Part shown: piece by piece, positions 1-8,436 of the stretch
How positions within the stretch are numbered: the first letter of the stretch is position 1
Layout: every line of letters starts with the position of its first letter
DNA from: Lachnospiraceae bacterium
GTDB taxonomy: Bacteria; Bacillota; Clostridia; Lachnospirales; Lachnospiraceae
Assembly: GCA_029099805.1 (NCBI GenBank)
Contig: JAQXOR010000127.1
Span: 1 to 64,000, forward strand
Reading direction: 5' to 3'
DNA length: 64,000 nucleotides
Notes under the pieces: generated by a model
The model's input: the letters and a program-made list of their open reading frames with translations, nothing else
What the model was told of the DNA's origin: nothing
The model's database searches: none
Position numbers and translations under genes: made by a program

Positions 1-261
1 CTTCCCTTCTGCGAGTCCCTTTTCAAAGTCTTCTAATGTAGACGCATTTCCCCAGCCGTAAGGAATCCCCACGTTGGTTTCATTCACCTTCCACCAGCCG
101 CAGGCAAGCACCTCACCCTTCCACGTCACATCCGGTGTATCCACGAAATGTCCGTCTTCATCCACACCGTGCATCACATTCGCTTCGGTGGCAACCCATT
201 GAAAATCTGCATATTCCAGAGCTTTTTCGACTACTCTTTGTCCCCATGCGTCCGAATTCAT
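1..261 (-). CDS. Partial hypothetical protein (N-terminal 87 residues)
   Basis: The gene runs off the left edge; only its first 87 codons are present. The start ATG overlaps the TGA of the upstream flavin oxidoreductase (ATGA), so the two are translationally coupled, and a purine-rich AGAGGAAAAG lies upstream. The visible part has no signal peptide and contains a Trp- and Gly-rich stretch (IPYGWGNAST near residue 67) that recalls the catalytic entry of NlpC/P60- or papain-like folds (YxWGG-type), but the expected Cys is not visible there. I do not recognise the family with confidence; the function is unknown. Confidence 0.6.
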   Translation of the reverse strand, partial: MNSDAWGQRVVEKALEYADFQWVATEANVMHGVDEDGHFVDTPDVTWKGEVLACGWWKVNETNVGIPYGWGNASTLEDFEKGLAEGK

Positions 262-1334
262 TTTTTTCTTTTCCTCTCCGCCGGACATGTATGCGGCATA
301 AACGGTCCGTACTGACACGCCTTGCATCCATAGCATTTCACATATTCACTACCGGAAATAACAGCATTGGCAAAATCCGGATCCGCCAGGATGGCACGTG
401 CAACATCCACCGTATCTACGTAGTCGTTTTCAAGCAAGTACCGAATCTGCCCCGGCTCCGTGAGTCCGCCAACGCAGGATACCGGTACACGTCCCGCAAA
501 ATGCTCATGAAAATAGGCACCGAGACTCTGAATATCCGAAACTCGGGTATCGTGAAACGCCGGAAGACTCTCTAAAGAAGAAATGCCGGAGGATACCTGC
601 AAATAATCACACCCTGCCTTTACATATTCCTCTGCCACTGCAACTGCATCTGCCAAATCATTGTCATACCCTGAGGTTCGTACGGAAATCAAAAAATCTT
701 TTCCGCAAAGCTCACGTATCCTTCGGATGATTTCACAGCAAAACCTTGCTCTGTTTTCCGCACTTCCTCCGTATTCGTCCTCACGCAGATTTGCAGACGG
801 TGCCATAAACTGATTCATCAGATACCCATGACAGCCGTGAAGCTGTACTCCGTCATATCCTGCCGTCTTTGCCCGAACCGCCGCATCGACAAATGCCTGC
901 TGCATTTCATGGATTTCCGGAATACTCATTGCAATCGTTGTATATTCTCCATTTATCCCGTTTCTCTTTACGGCAGACGGGCCGATTGCCGGACCGCATT
1001 CCGGATTTGCGGTGTAACCCGTATGATTCAGCTGTATCAGAACAACAGCACCGTATTCATGACACCCTGCGGTTATTTCCTTATGCCCTTCCATCTGTTC
1101 GTCATTCCAAAGTCCCATATGTGTCTTACAAAAGCGTCCGCCCGGTGTCACCGCAGTTGCTTCCACGCAAATCAGACCGCAGCCTCCCTTTGCACGCTCC
1201 GTATAATGTGAAATCAGCCTTTCGTTTGCCTTCCCCGAATCATCCGTAAAATCAAACTTTACGGTAGGAGCAAACGTGATTCTGTTATGTAACGTGTGTG
1301 CTCCGATTTTAATTGATGAACCTACCTTTGCCAT
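258..1334 (-). CDS. Old yellow enzyme family NADH:flavin oxidoreductase
   Basis: FMN-dependent TIM-barrel oxidoreductase of the OYE/2,4-dienoyl-CoA reductase family, expected to reduce activated C=C bonds in the cytosol. Family signature HGCHGYLMNQF followed by NLREDEYGGS is present about residues 165-190. The chosen ATG (MAKVGSS) has AGGAG seven bases upstream; an upstream in-frame start lacks an SD. The protein ends at 358 aa with a Cys cluster C-x2-C-x2-C-x9-C, placed like the 4Fe-4S site of the long dienoyl-CoA reductases, but the following NAD(P)-binding domain of those enzymes is absent. Its stop overlaps the start of the next gene. The substrate cannot be inferred. Confidence 0.88.
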   Translation of the reverse strand: MAKVGSSIKIGAHTLHNRITFAPTVKFDFTDDSGKANERLISHYTERAKGGCGLICVEATAVTPGGRFCKTHMGLWNDEQMEGHKEITAGCHEYGAVVLIQLNHTGYTANPECGPAIGPSAVKRNGINGEYTTIAMSIPEIHEMQQAFVDAAVRAKTAGYDGVQLHGCHGYLMNQFMAPSANLREDEYGGSAENRARFCCEIIRRIRELCGKDFLISVRTSGYDNDLADAVAVAEEYVKAGCDYLQVSSGISSLESLPAFHDTRVSDIQSLGAYFHEHFAGRVPVSCVGGLTEPGQIRYLLENDYVDTVDVARAILADPDFANAVISGSEYVKCYGCKACQYGPFMPHTCPAERKRKK

Positions 1335-1436
1335 ATAATAACTCCTTTGTTTATTCAATAAACTTCCGATTTGCTAAATAGCGTATCTGTCCGACAAAGT
1401 GGAAGTTGAAAGTTTGCTGTGCCGAGGTGTTCTATC

Positions 1437-2048
1437 TCAGAATAGTTCAGGATGATTCTCCAATGAATCGGCTTCTGTTATTTCACGAACTACATGGCAT
1501 GGCACTCCTACTGCAAGCGAATTTGGTGGAATATCTCTTGTAACTACACTTCCCGCACCGATAACACAACCATCACCGATAGTAACTCCTCCGCATATAG
1601 TGACATTTCCTGCAATCCAGCAGTTGTTGCCAATAGTAATTGGTTTGGCATATTCTTTATCGGTAGGAGTGCCATCCTGCTTTACATATTGATTTCTGTC
1701 CTGCCAACGAAGCGGATGTATTGGCGTAAGAAGCGAAACATTAGGACCAAAAAATACATTTTCGCCAATTGTCACAGGGCAACAGTCAACACAAGTAAAA
1801 TTGAAATTTGCATAGGAATTTGTTCCTATGGATGTGAAGCAACCATAATCGAATTGAACAGGTCCTTGAAAATAAAAGGAATCCCCGGCTATCCCAAGCT
1901 CCTTTATAATTTCTGCACGCCTTTCATCTGTTTCAAGGAGCTCGTTGTATTCTTTACTAAGCCTATGAGCTTTTGTTCTAAGTGCCACAAGTTCTTTGTC
2001 GGAAGGGTCATATATTTTTCCCGCTATCATTTTTTCTTTTTCAGTCAT
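1437..2048 (-). CDS. maa: Sugar O-acetyltransferase, maltose/galactoside type
   Basis: Acetyl-CoA-dependent sugar O-acetyltransferase of the LacA/Maa/NodL family; 203 aa is the usual length. An N-terminal helical maltose acetyltransferase domain (KMIAGKIYDPSDKEL) is followed by left-handed beta-helix hexapeptide repeats (ITIGNNCWIAGNVTI, GVTIGDGCVIGAGSVV). The loop LLTPIHPL carries the catalytic His. The SD AGGAG lies eleven bases before ATG. It stands next to a MITE-like repeat and remnants, outside any clear operon. The physiological acceptor sugar is unknown; the symbol refers to the family. Confidence 0.87.
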   Translation of the reverse strand: MTEKEKMIAGKIYDPSDKELVALRTKAHRLSKEYNELLETDERRAEIIKELGIAGDSFYFQGPVQFDYGCFTSIGTNSYANFNFTCVDCCPVTIGENVFFGPNVSLLTPIHPLRWQDRNQYVKQDGTPTDKEYAKPITIGNNCWIAGNVTICGGVTIGDGCVIGAGSVVTRDIPPNSLAVGVPCHVVREITEADSLENHPELF

Positions 2049-2097
2049 CTTTTATTTCTCCTTTATATATCAGTTCAAATGAAGTGAATTTTACTTA

Positions 2098-2218
2098 GGG
2101 AAACGCTGATTAAAGCGTTTCCACGCCGAATTTGCGTAGCGAAGCTACAATTTCTACTGCAAATTCGTGCGATCCGCCGGAGGCTTCTAAGGAAGCACTG
2201 AATTAATCAGTGCTTCCT
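2098..2218. repeat. MITE-like three-hairpin element, copy 1
   Basis: A 121-bp element bounded by TA dinucleotides (2096-2097 and 2219-2220) with imperfect terminal inverted repeats beginning GGGAAACGCTGATTAA. Each end is itself a hairpin: 2099-2107 pairs with 2114-2122, and 2187-2201 pairs perfectly with 2207-2221. The middle holds a third stem, GAATTTGC (2128-2135) with GCAAATTC (2159-2166), enclosing GTAGC-GAA-GCTAC. An almost identical copy in inverted orientation is at 8255-8375. It encodes nothing. TA flanks suggest mobilisation by an IS630/Tc1-type transposase, which is an inference. Confidence 0.8.
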
Positions 2219-2259
2219 TAGCATACACAATTATCAATGCTGCCATGAAAATTCCGATT

Positions 2260-2505
2260 TTACACACGCTTCTGCTTTCCAACAAACTGGAATCTTTCGT
2301 TCAATTCATTTCCTTCAGCATCAAAAAAAAAATACTCTGACGGAATAAGTAAGTTAATATTAAATTCGGGATTGAATATAATTGTATTGCTCATATGTAT
2401 CTTTATACCCTCCTTTAATCTCAATGGGATTGTTGCCCCATCTCCAACTGCGCGAAGAACACCAACAAGTTCATCATCATCTCACAAATGCATACATTCC
2501 TTGGT
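2260..2505 (-). pseudogene. Acetyltransferase (GNAT) remnant fused to unknown tail
   Basis: The 2221-2510 interval has no intact gene. On the minus strand an open frame without a start reads DDDELVGVLRAVGDGATI, closely resembling the beta4 region of GNAT acetyltransferases, then passes into an unrelated tail (FNPEFNINLLIPSEYFFF...) ending at a TAA at 2260-2262. A TGA stop interrupts the frame just before the DDDEL stretch. I read it as a decayed GNAT gene, possibly joined by deletion to the end of another gene. Its position beside the MITE-like element fits local erosion. Confidence 0.4.
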
Positions 2506-2509
2506 CACT

Positions 2510-3199
2510 CTACCGCACCGGGCATAAAAAACCGGCATAATCAAACTGATACAAAAGCACCGGCTTTCCAAATAAATCCACCGTTTTTCCCTCTTCCTGA
2601 CCGGCGAGAATCTGCTTTGCCCCCTCAATCAGCTTCGGGATAAGGCTTGGTTCCACAGCCACCGTACCATGTGACGCATATACCGTATCAAACCGTCCCC
2701 CATAATCAGAAAGCTTTTCCAGACTGACAATATAATTCTGTATATTACGATGAGTTCCAAACATAAAAATCCGCCCGTCCTGTATGGAATCTCCACCAAT
2801 TAAAACTCTGTTATTTATATCCAATATTGCAATGCTTCCCGGTGTATGTCCAGGAATATCAATAATCTCCAGAGGTCTATCCCCTAAATCAATGACATCT
2901 CCTTGCCTAACCGGAATAATTGTACCCTTTTTACCACGAAAACGATAGTTTTCTTCTTCCTTCGGATGCATATAAAAGCTTTCAAAGGCTTCATTACCGG
3001 ATATGTGGTCAGAATCCGCATGTGTATTAATCAACTTCACAGGAAGGTTCGTAATACTCTCCGCAATCTCCTTTGCGTTCGGTGTCTGCATTCCGGTGTC
3101 AATGAGCAGCGCTTCCTTTGTTCCTGCCAATAAAAACATACGAACGCCGCCATCCTCGATTCTCCACGTGTTCCCGTTAATTTGAATGATTTCGTTCAT
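2510..3199 (-). CDS. MBL-fold metallo-hydrolase
   Basis: Metallo-beta-lactamase-fold hydrolase, probably cytosolic, 229 aa. The metal site shows as THADSDHISGN (about residues 60-70), where the second His of the usual HxHxDH is Asp, a variant seen in part of the superfamily. Further ligand positions are DIPGHTPGS (about 114-122), IGGDSI (about 135) and ASHG (about 178). A strong SD AGGAGGGG precedes ATG. It follows mutL by 71 bases. Substrate class (glyoxalase II-like, lactonase or other) cannot be decided. Confidence 0.85.
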   Translation of the reverse strand: MNEIIQINGNTWRIEDGGVRMFLLAGTKEALLIDTGMQTPNAKEIAESITNLPVKLINTHADSDHISGNEAFESFYMHPKEEENYRFRGKKGTIIPVRQGDVIDLGDRPLEIIDIPGHTPGSIAILDINNRVLIGGDSIQDGRIFMFGTHRNIQNYIVSLEKLSDYGGRFDTVYASHGTVAVEPSLIPKLIEGAKQILAGQEEGKTVDLFGKPVLLYQFDYAGFLCPVR

Positions 3200-3269
3200 T
3201 CTGCCCCTCCTATCTTTTCACAAAAAAACCATCACTTTCTATTTTCTATAAGCTATAAATTTTTTACAC

Positions 3270-5363
3270 TTATACAATCCGCTTAAACTTCTTCTCTATC
3301 TCCTGCTTTGACATAGAAATCGTAGTCGGCCGTCCGTGCGGACAATGATACGGGTTATCCAAAGTTAAAAGCAGGTCAATCATTGCCTTTGCTTCCGGCT
3401 CGGAAAGTACCTGATTTCCTTTCACTGCTGCCTTACAGGACATGGATGCCACCTTTTCCACTAACAGTTCCGGGCTGCCGTGGAGCTTTTCCGCTACCAG
3501 TTCATCCAAAAGCTGTAAAAACAGCTCTCCACCGGTGAGTCCGCATAAATCCGTAGGAACTCCTGTCACCTTATAATCTCTGCCGCCGAAATGCTCAAAT
3601 TCAAACCCAAGATGCCTAAGCACCTCTCCCTGCTCCTTTAACACCTCCTCCTCACGAATGGAAAGGCTTGCAATATAAGGCGGCGCAATCTGCTGGGTCA
3701 ACATCTCCTTATCGCGGATACGCTTCATCGTCTGTTCAAACAATATCTTCTCATGCGCCGCATGCTGGTCAATCATAAACAGCTGCCCGTCCATTTCAAT
3801 AAGCCAGTAGGTTAAAAACAGCTGTCCGATAATGCGGTATTCCTTTTTATTTTCGTCACTGAGAAGATTCGGAAGCTCCATTTGTTTCTGAACATAGACA
3901 GGCTCCTTCGGATGTTGTGCCGCCTCCTGCCTGAATTCCGGTTTCTCCGAAGGTTGTGCCTCGTACTGCTTGGCTTCCGATTTTTGCAGCTGCGGCAGTA
4001 TTGCCTGCCTGTCCTCTGATTCTGCCGTATCGTCCGGCTTCCTTACTTCCTTTATCTCTTCTTCCCTTGTGATGTCTTCATGCTCTACTTTTGTAGAATT
4101 CTGTTTTCTTTCGTCGCTTTTCCTGACCTCATATAGCGCGGCATCTTCCTTTACCATTACCGCTTCCACCGCAGAAGCATGATTTCCGGCTGTTTGCGTA
4201 TTCGCCATTTGAACCGGCTGTACAACCTGGTTACTTTGCTCCAACGGCTTCTTCTCTGCCTGCTGTGCCATTCGCCTTGTCTCAAACTGCTCCGGTTCTG
4301 CTTCCCTTTTCGGTAATACGACAGGTGTAGACTTCTCCTCTTTCCCGAATCCCACCTGCGGAATCATGTTTTTCCCGGCAAGAGTCTCCTTAACCGCATG
4401 GTAGACTGCGTAATACACCGCTTCACTGTCGGCGAAACGTACTTCTAACTTCGTCGGATGCACATTGACATCTAACATTGCCGTATCCATGGAAATATGT
4501 AATGCCGTAAACGGATACTTATGCTGCATCATATAGGAGCGGTATGCTTCCTCAATCGCCTTACTCACGACACTGCTTTTGATATACCGCCCATTAATAA
4601 AATAGTTCTCGTAATTGCGGTTTCCCCGGGATACAATCGGCTTACCGATAAATCCGGTCACCTGAATTCCCGCGCTTTCTTCGATATGCTTCACTTCCAG
4701 AAGATTTGCCGTAATTTCCCGACCGTAAATCTGATAAATAACCTCTTTTAAGTTGCCGTTTCCCGGCGTCTGCAATACAATTTTCCCGTTATTAATGAAC
4801 TTATAGGCAATCTCCGGACGGCTCAGTGCCATGCGCTGCATCAAATCGGAACAAAGCCCCGCTTCCGTCATAGCGGATTTCAGGAATTTTCGTCTGGCAG
4901 GCACATTATAAAACAGATTCCGAATTAAAAAGGTCGTACCGTCCGGGCATCCTGCCTCCTCCATCGTCTGCTCTGTGCCGCCTTCAATAACATATCTCGT
5001 TCCGACAAAGGAATCCTTCGTTTTCGTCACCAGCTCCACCTGTGCCACCGCGGAAATACTGGAAAGAGCCTCCCCACGAAAGCCGAGACTTCCTGCGGTC
5101 AGCAAATCCTCCACAGTCCGTATTTTACTGGTAGAATGACGCAAAAAAGCTGTTTTTACATCATCCGTGGCAATCCCGGAGCCGTTGTCCGTAATGCGAA
5201 CCAGACCGCTTCCGCCCTCTTTCAATTCCACAGTAATCATATTTGCACCGGCATCAATGGCGTTTTCCGTCAGCTCCTTTACTACGGAAGCCGGCCGTTC
5301 CACCACTTCACCCGCAGCGATCTTATCTATCGTATTTTTGTCAAGTAAGGCAATCTTCCCCAT
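3270..5363 (-). CDS. mutL: DNA mismatch repair protein MutL
   Basis: MutL couples MutS mismatch recognition to strand removal. The N-terminal GHKL ATPase is clear: ENAIDAGA (about 33-40), DNGSGI (59-64) and GFRGEALSSI (94-103). A low-complexity E/Q/K-rich linker runs about 340-500. The C-terminal domain carries the endonuclease motif DQHAAHEKILFE from about residue 532 with SCKAAVKG and CPHGRPT, so it should nick DNA, as in bacteria without MutH. Length 697 aa is normal. The SD AAGGAG is well placed. mutS lies 14 kb away in a separate operon rather than adjacent. Confidence 0.97.
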   Translation of the reverse strand: MGKIALLDKNTIDKIAAGEVVERPASVVKELTENAIDAGANMITVELKEGGSGLVRITDNGSGIATDDVKTAFLRHSTSKIRTVEDLLTAGSLGFRGEALSSISAVAQVELVTKTKDSFVGTRYVIEGGTEQTMEEAGCPDGTTFLIRNLFYNVPARRKFLKSAMTEAGLCSDLMQRMALSRPEIAYKFINNGKIVLQTPGNGNLKEVIYQIYGREITANLLEVKHIEESAGIQVTGFIGKPIVSRGNRNYENYFINGRYIKSSVVSKAIEEAYRSYMMQHKYPFTALHISMDTAMLDVNVHPTKLEVRFADSEAVYYAVYHAVKETLAGKNMIPQVGFGKEEKSTPVVLPKREAEPEQFETRRMAQQAEKKPLEQSNQVVQPVQMANTQTAGNHASAVEAVMVKEDAALYEVRKSDERKQNSTKVEHEDITREEEIKEVRKPDDTAESEDRQAILPQLQKSEAKQYEAQPSEKPEFRQEAAQHPKEPVYVQKQMELPNLLSDENKKEYRIIGQLFLTYWLIEMDGQLFMIDQHAAHEKILFEQTMKRIRDKEMLTQQIAPPYIASLSIREEEVLKEQGEVLRHLGFEFEHFGGRDYKVTGVPTDLCGLTGGELFLQLLDELVAEKLHGSPELLVEKVASMSCKAAVKGNQVLSEPEAKAMIDLLLTLDNPYHCPHGRPTTISMSKQEIEKKFKRIV

Positions 5364-5452
5364 ATGCCTGCTCCTTCCATCAAATATCCATTCACATTTT
5401 TCCTGTCATTTCATCATTAAAAACGAACTACTCTGAATTTCCCCATTAATTT

Positions 5453-5482
5453 AGTATATACCATGACACATCACCCAGTCAA
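5453..5482 (-). promoter_or_regulatory. Probable SigA promoter of mutL
   Basis: On the minus strand TTGACT (5477-5482) is followed by TATATACT (5453-5460), giving a 16-base spacer to TATATA or 18 to TATACT. The -35 box overlaps the U-tract of the upstream terminator. It lies about 90 bases before the mutL start. Confidence 0.6.
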
Positions 5483-5511
5483 CAAAAATTGAGCCTTTGA
5501 CAAGGCTCAAT
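5481..5511 (-). terminator. Intrinsic terminator upstream of mutL
   Basis: Minus-strand hairpin ATTGAGCCTT/AAGGCTCAAT (5488-5511) with a 4-base loop, followed by TTTTTGTT. It closes the transcript carrying the GH5 and the truncated gene and insulates mutL. Confidence 0.85.
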
Positions 5512-5542
5512 CTCATCCCTCAGGTCAATTATTCTCTTCCTT

Positions 5543-5803
5543 TCAGGTGCATCCATTCTTCTCTTGTGATGGCAAAGACTTCTCCAGCTTTCCTTTTGAG
5601 TCCCATCTTGCCTGGGCACAGGCAAGACAAAATCCTCTGGTTCTGACATATGAACTTTTCTCACACAGCATCGCTATGAAATCATCAAACAAAGAGTAAT
5701 ACGCATCCGATTCCGCTGATTTTGCACCGATTTCCTTTGAAAATTCATATGCACATTTATCGTCCTTGTCTTTCAGCTTACTAATAATTTGATTTCTTTC
5801 CAT
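5543..5803 (-). pseudogene. Truncated HEAT-like/SufBD-type hypothetical protein
   Basis: The first ~75 residues (from MERNQIISKLKDKDD, then VRTRGFCLACAQARWD) resemble the N-terminus of a ~140-aa HEAT-like protein commonly annotated as SufBD protein in Clostridia (recalled, not searched). Here the frame ends at 86 aa shortly after GKLEKSLP with an out-of-character tail, and the next ~60 bases reach a terminator, leaving no room for the rest. I therefore treat it as a 3'-truncated gene. It follows the GH5 gene by 19 bases. No biochemical function is known to me. Confidence 0.5.
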
Positions 5804-5824
5804 ATCTGCACATTATCCCCCATT

Positions 5825-6886
5825 TTAGTCTGTATTCTTACGCAAATACTCAAAAATCAAATCTCCCCAGTCCGTATATCGTTCGCCGTTTTTCCGGAAC
5901 ATTGCCGGCTCCCATCCGTCGTCATACCAGCACGCAACCCAGCTGATTCCTTTTTCCTCCATAAGCTTCAGAAACGGAATTCCAAAGCTTTCCCTGTCAC
6001 CAATCAAATATTCGTGATCAGGCTCATACGGTTCACCGGGAGCGATATAGCCCCATTCTGTCATAATAATCGGAAGCTTATCCGACAATTTGTCCAGATT
6101 CTGTAATCCCTGCTTTCTATTCGGATATATATGCGCCGTATACATAATATTGTTCGTCTGCAAAGGCTGTTGATACCAATAGTTCAAATCATAAGAATAA
6201 TCAACTCCGCTGACAATAATGATTTGCTCTGCACTATAGCTCCGGATAATATCAATCAGCATAGTCGCATTTTCTGCCCATCTTTTGTGACTGATACCGG
6301 CAGGCTCATTATATAATTCAAATATTACATTTGGTACATCTCTAAAATAATTTGCTACCATATTCCAGAACTCTACAGAAAACTCTACCGGTTCTTTCTT
6401 TATCGTCGGCATTTCTTTGCTGGAAGCGTCTTCAATATTTCCGATAAAATGCATATCCAGAATCACATACTTATTGTTTTCCACTGCCCATCCGACAATC
6501 GGGTCCAAATACCTCCAAAGATAGTATTCATCATTTTCCCAATACTCAGGATGAATCGGAACACGTACCACATTTCCACAGCAGGCAAACATTTTATCAA
6601 AGTACTCTTTTGTAAAATCCCCCTCCAAATCAAGCTTTCTGGCATCCGGTATCATTACTCCCTGTAAAACAACCTGTTCTCCCTCTTCATTTACAAGAAT
6701 AGTATCCTTTACAGTTAATTTCTGTGCATAGGAGGCAACGCCCTCCGGCATCTCAAAGCATTCTTTCTTTTGCACCGGTAACGTCAGCTTACCTTTCCCT
6801 GTTATCGCAAGAAATAGTAAGAACGCAGTAAACAAACCTATAACGATTACTAAACCGATACAAAGTATTTTAAATTTCTTTCTCAT
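5825..6886 (-). CDS. Membrane-anchored glycoside hydrolase family 5
   Basis: Cellulase-superfamily (GH5) endoglycanase, probably acting outside the cell. An N-terminal basic segment and one hydrophobic helix (about 7-30) without a clear cleavage site suggest a signal anchor. The TIM barrel shows VVRVPIH (about 106-112), VILDMH (141-146), the acid/base Glu194 in FELYNEP, TAHIYP (250-255) and the nucleophile Glu277 in IIMTEWGY. The SD AGGAGG precedes ATG. Length 353 aa fits a single catalytic domain with no carbohydrate-binding module. Whether it cuts beta-glucan, mannan or xyloglucan cannot be told. Confidence 0.88.
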   Translation of the reverse strand: MRKKFKILCIGLVIVIGLFTAFLLFLAITGKGKLTLPVQKKECFEMPEGVASYAQKLTVKDTILVNEEGEQVVLQGVMIPDARKLDLEGDFTKEYFDKMFACCGNVVRVPIHPEYWENDEYYLWRYLDPIVGWAVENNKYVILDMHFIGNIEDASSKEMPTIKKEPVEFSVEFWNMVANYFRDVPNVIFELYNEPAGISHKRWAENATMLIDIIRSYSAEQIIIVSGVDYSYDLNYWYQQPLQTNNIMYTAHIYPNRKQGLQNLDKLSDKLPIIMTEWGYIAPGEPYEPDHEYLIGDRESFGIPFLKLMEEKGISWVACWYDDGWEPAMFRKNGERYTDWGDLIFEYLRKNTD

Positions 6887-6977
6887 GCTTGTTCCTCCTA
6901 CAGTTCATAATAATTCCTGCAAGCATCGCCGTCGTAAGAATTAAGGATATCTAACAAAGGGTTGCATTTAAGGAAAT

Positions 6978-8159
6978 TTATTCATATGCCATTTCATATA
7001 TTTTCAGGATATCGTCATATCCCAGTGGTTTGTATCCGATTAATGTTCTCGACTTGTTTCTGGAACAGTCAAGTGCAAGCTTTTCGAGAGACTGTCTCTC
7101 AACCCCCAAAGACTTTAGATTTACAGGCATTCCAATCGAACAATAAAACTGTTCCTGCTGATTAATTGCCTTTTCCACCGTCTTTTCCGGATGTTCAAAG
7201 TCAATCTCCAGATTCCAGACATTATGTGCATATTGTAACCATCGGTTTATATTAGCTGAATAAACATACCTCGCCCAGCTGCACCAGATGGCGGCAAGAC
7301 CGGCACCGTGTGCTATATCAGGGTACCTTCCGGATACCTCATGCTCAAACTGATGTACTACGAGCTGGCATTCTCTTCCGCACTGTGTAAGTCCGTTATG
7401 CGCAAGAGAAGACGCCCACATCATATTGGCACGTGCTTCATAATTTTCCGGATTTTCCAGACAGTCAACTCCGGCCTTCATCACATTTTTTATAACAGCC
7501 TCCGCGATTGCATCCGTCAAATAGGTATCTTCCCCCGGACAAAAATACCGTTCTATTGTATGCATGGCAATATCAACAATTCCGCATGCCGTCTGATATG
7601 GATTCACAGTATAAGAAAGTTCAGGATTTTCAATTGCGAAATCCATTCTGTTATTGCTGCAATTATACCCTCGTTTTTCTCCGGTTTCACTGTTTGTAAT
7701 GACACAGGAATTTGACATTTCTGAGCCGGCTGCGGCAAGCGTTAAAATGGCACCTTTATGTAATGTCTTTTCAGGTGCACATTTTCCCAAAGAAAACTCC
7801 CAGACGTCTACATCGGGGTTTGCCGCCCCATTCGCAATATCCTTCGCAGAGTCCATGACAGAACCACCGCCAACAGCCAAAACAAAATCGACCCCTTCTC
7901 GTCTGCACAAAGCAATTCCTTCTCTCACAAGCTTCAGCTCCGGATTTGCCACAACGCCGCCTAACTCTACATAAGCAATGTTTTCCTCTTCCAGGCACTT
8001 CTTCACCCTGTCTAATAATCCACTTTCTTTTGCCGATTTTCCGCCATAATGAATCAAAACTTTACACGGGTGATACTCCGCAATAATCTTTCCAACCTTA
8101 TATTCTTCCCCTTTTCCAAAGTACACTTTCGTAGGTGTTTCATAAATAAAATTATTCAT
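6978..8159 (-). CDS. Iron-containing alcohol dehydrogenase (butanol dehydrogenase-like)
   Basis: Group III metal-dependent NAD(P)H alcohol dehydrogenase, a fermentative aldehyde/ketone reductase. The N-terminus (NNFIYETPTKVYFGKG) matches the YugJ/BdhA-type subfamily. The nucleotide-binding GGGSVMDSAKDIA lies about 95-107, and the metal ligands are in DIAMHTIE (Asp, His), the His of VVHQFEHEVSG and the His of DIAHGAG. The start chosen is ATG at 8159; the upstream in-frame start would add 14 charged residues. A 23-codon ORF ends on this ATG (ATGA), suggesting coupled translation. Cofactor and substrate preference are not resolved. Confidence 0.9.
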   Translation of the reverse strand: MNNFIYETPTKVYFGKGEEYKVGKIIAEYHPCKVLIHYGGKSAKESGLLDRVKKCLEEENIAYVELGGVVANPELKLVREGIALCRREGVDFVLAVGGGSVMDSAKDIANGAANPDVDVWEFSLGKCAPEKTLHKGAILTLAAAGSEMSNSCVITNSETGEKRGYNCSNNRMDFAIENPELSYTVNPYQTACGIVDIAMHTIERYFCPGEDTYLTDAIAEAVIKNVMKAGVDCLENPENYEARANMMWASSLAHNGLTQCGRECQLVVHQFEHEVSGRYPDIAHGAGLAAIWCSWARYVYSANINRWLQYAHNVWNLEIDFEHPEKTVEKAINQQEQFYCSIGMPVNLKSLGVERQSLEKLALDCSRNKSRTLIGYKPLGYDDILKIYEMAYE

Positions 8160-8227
8160 CTTATGTTCCCTCTCTTCTCTGTCACGCTGCTTGATACCCA
8201 TGCAAATAATCTATCAAATGTAAGCAT
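8156..8227 (-). CDS. Short upstream ORF coupled to alcohol dehydrogenase
   Basis: A 23-codon ORF (MLTFDRLFAWVSS...) starts behind GGGAGGGAGT and its TGA overlaps the ATG of the alcohol dehydrogenase. The purine-rich GAGAGGG that could serve the dehydrogenase lies inside it. It may be a leader peptide for translational coupling, or the stump of a gene eroded at the MITE-like element just upstream. No family is recognisable. Confidence 0.4.
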   Translation of the reverse strand: MLTFDRLFAWVSSSVTEKRGNIR

Positions 8228-8254
8228 ACTCCCTCCCATAAATCATTTATTCTA

Positions 8255-8375
8255 GGGAAGCACTGATTAATTCATTGCTTCCTTAGTAGCCTCCGGCAGA
8301 TCGCACGAATTTGCAGTAGAAATTGTAGCTTCGCTACGCAAATTCGGCGCGGAAACGCTTTAATCAGCGTTTCCC
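8255..8375. repeat. MITE-like three-hairpin element, copy 2 (inverted)
   Basis: The reverse complement matches copy 1 (2098-2218) at all but a handful of positions over 121 bp. It is bounded by TA at 8253-8254 and 8376-8377; the ends extend to CTAGGG...CCCTAG. It has the same three stems, including the two terminal hairpins. It lies between pepF and the alcohol dehydrogenase. Confidence 0.82.
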
Positions 8376-8386
8376 TAGATTATTTT

Positions 8387-8427
8387 AATGACCTCCCCTT
8401 GTACGAATATACAAAGTGGAGGTCATT
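8387..8427 (-). terminator. Hairpin after pepF
   Basis: Inverted repeat AATGACCTCC/GGAGGTCATT (8387-8396 with 8418-8427), with further pairing inside. On the minus strand it lies 9 bases after the pepF stop but is followed by AAAATAAT rather than a clean U-run, so it may work as a bidirectional terminator or an mRNA 3' stabiliser. Confidence 0.55.
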
Positions 8428-8436
8428 ACACACAGG

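Noticed and set aside
5479-5664. 61-codon ORF in another frame at the truncated HEAT-like gene
   Set aside because: Overlaps the better-supported frame and runs through the terminator stem; not a separate gene.
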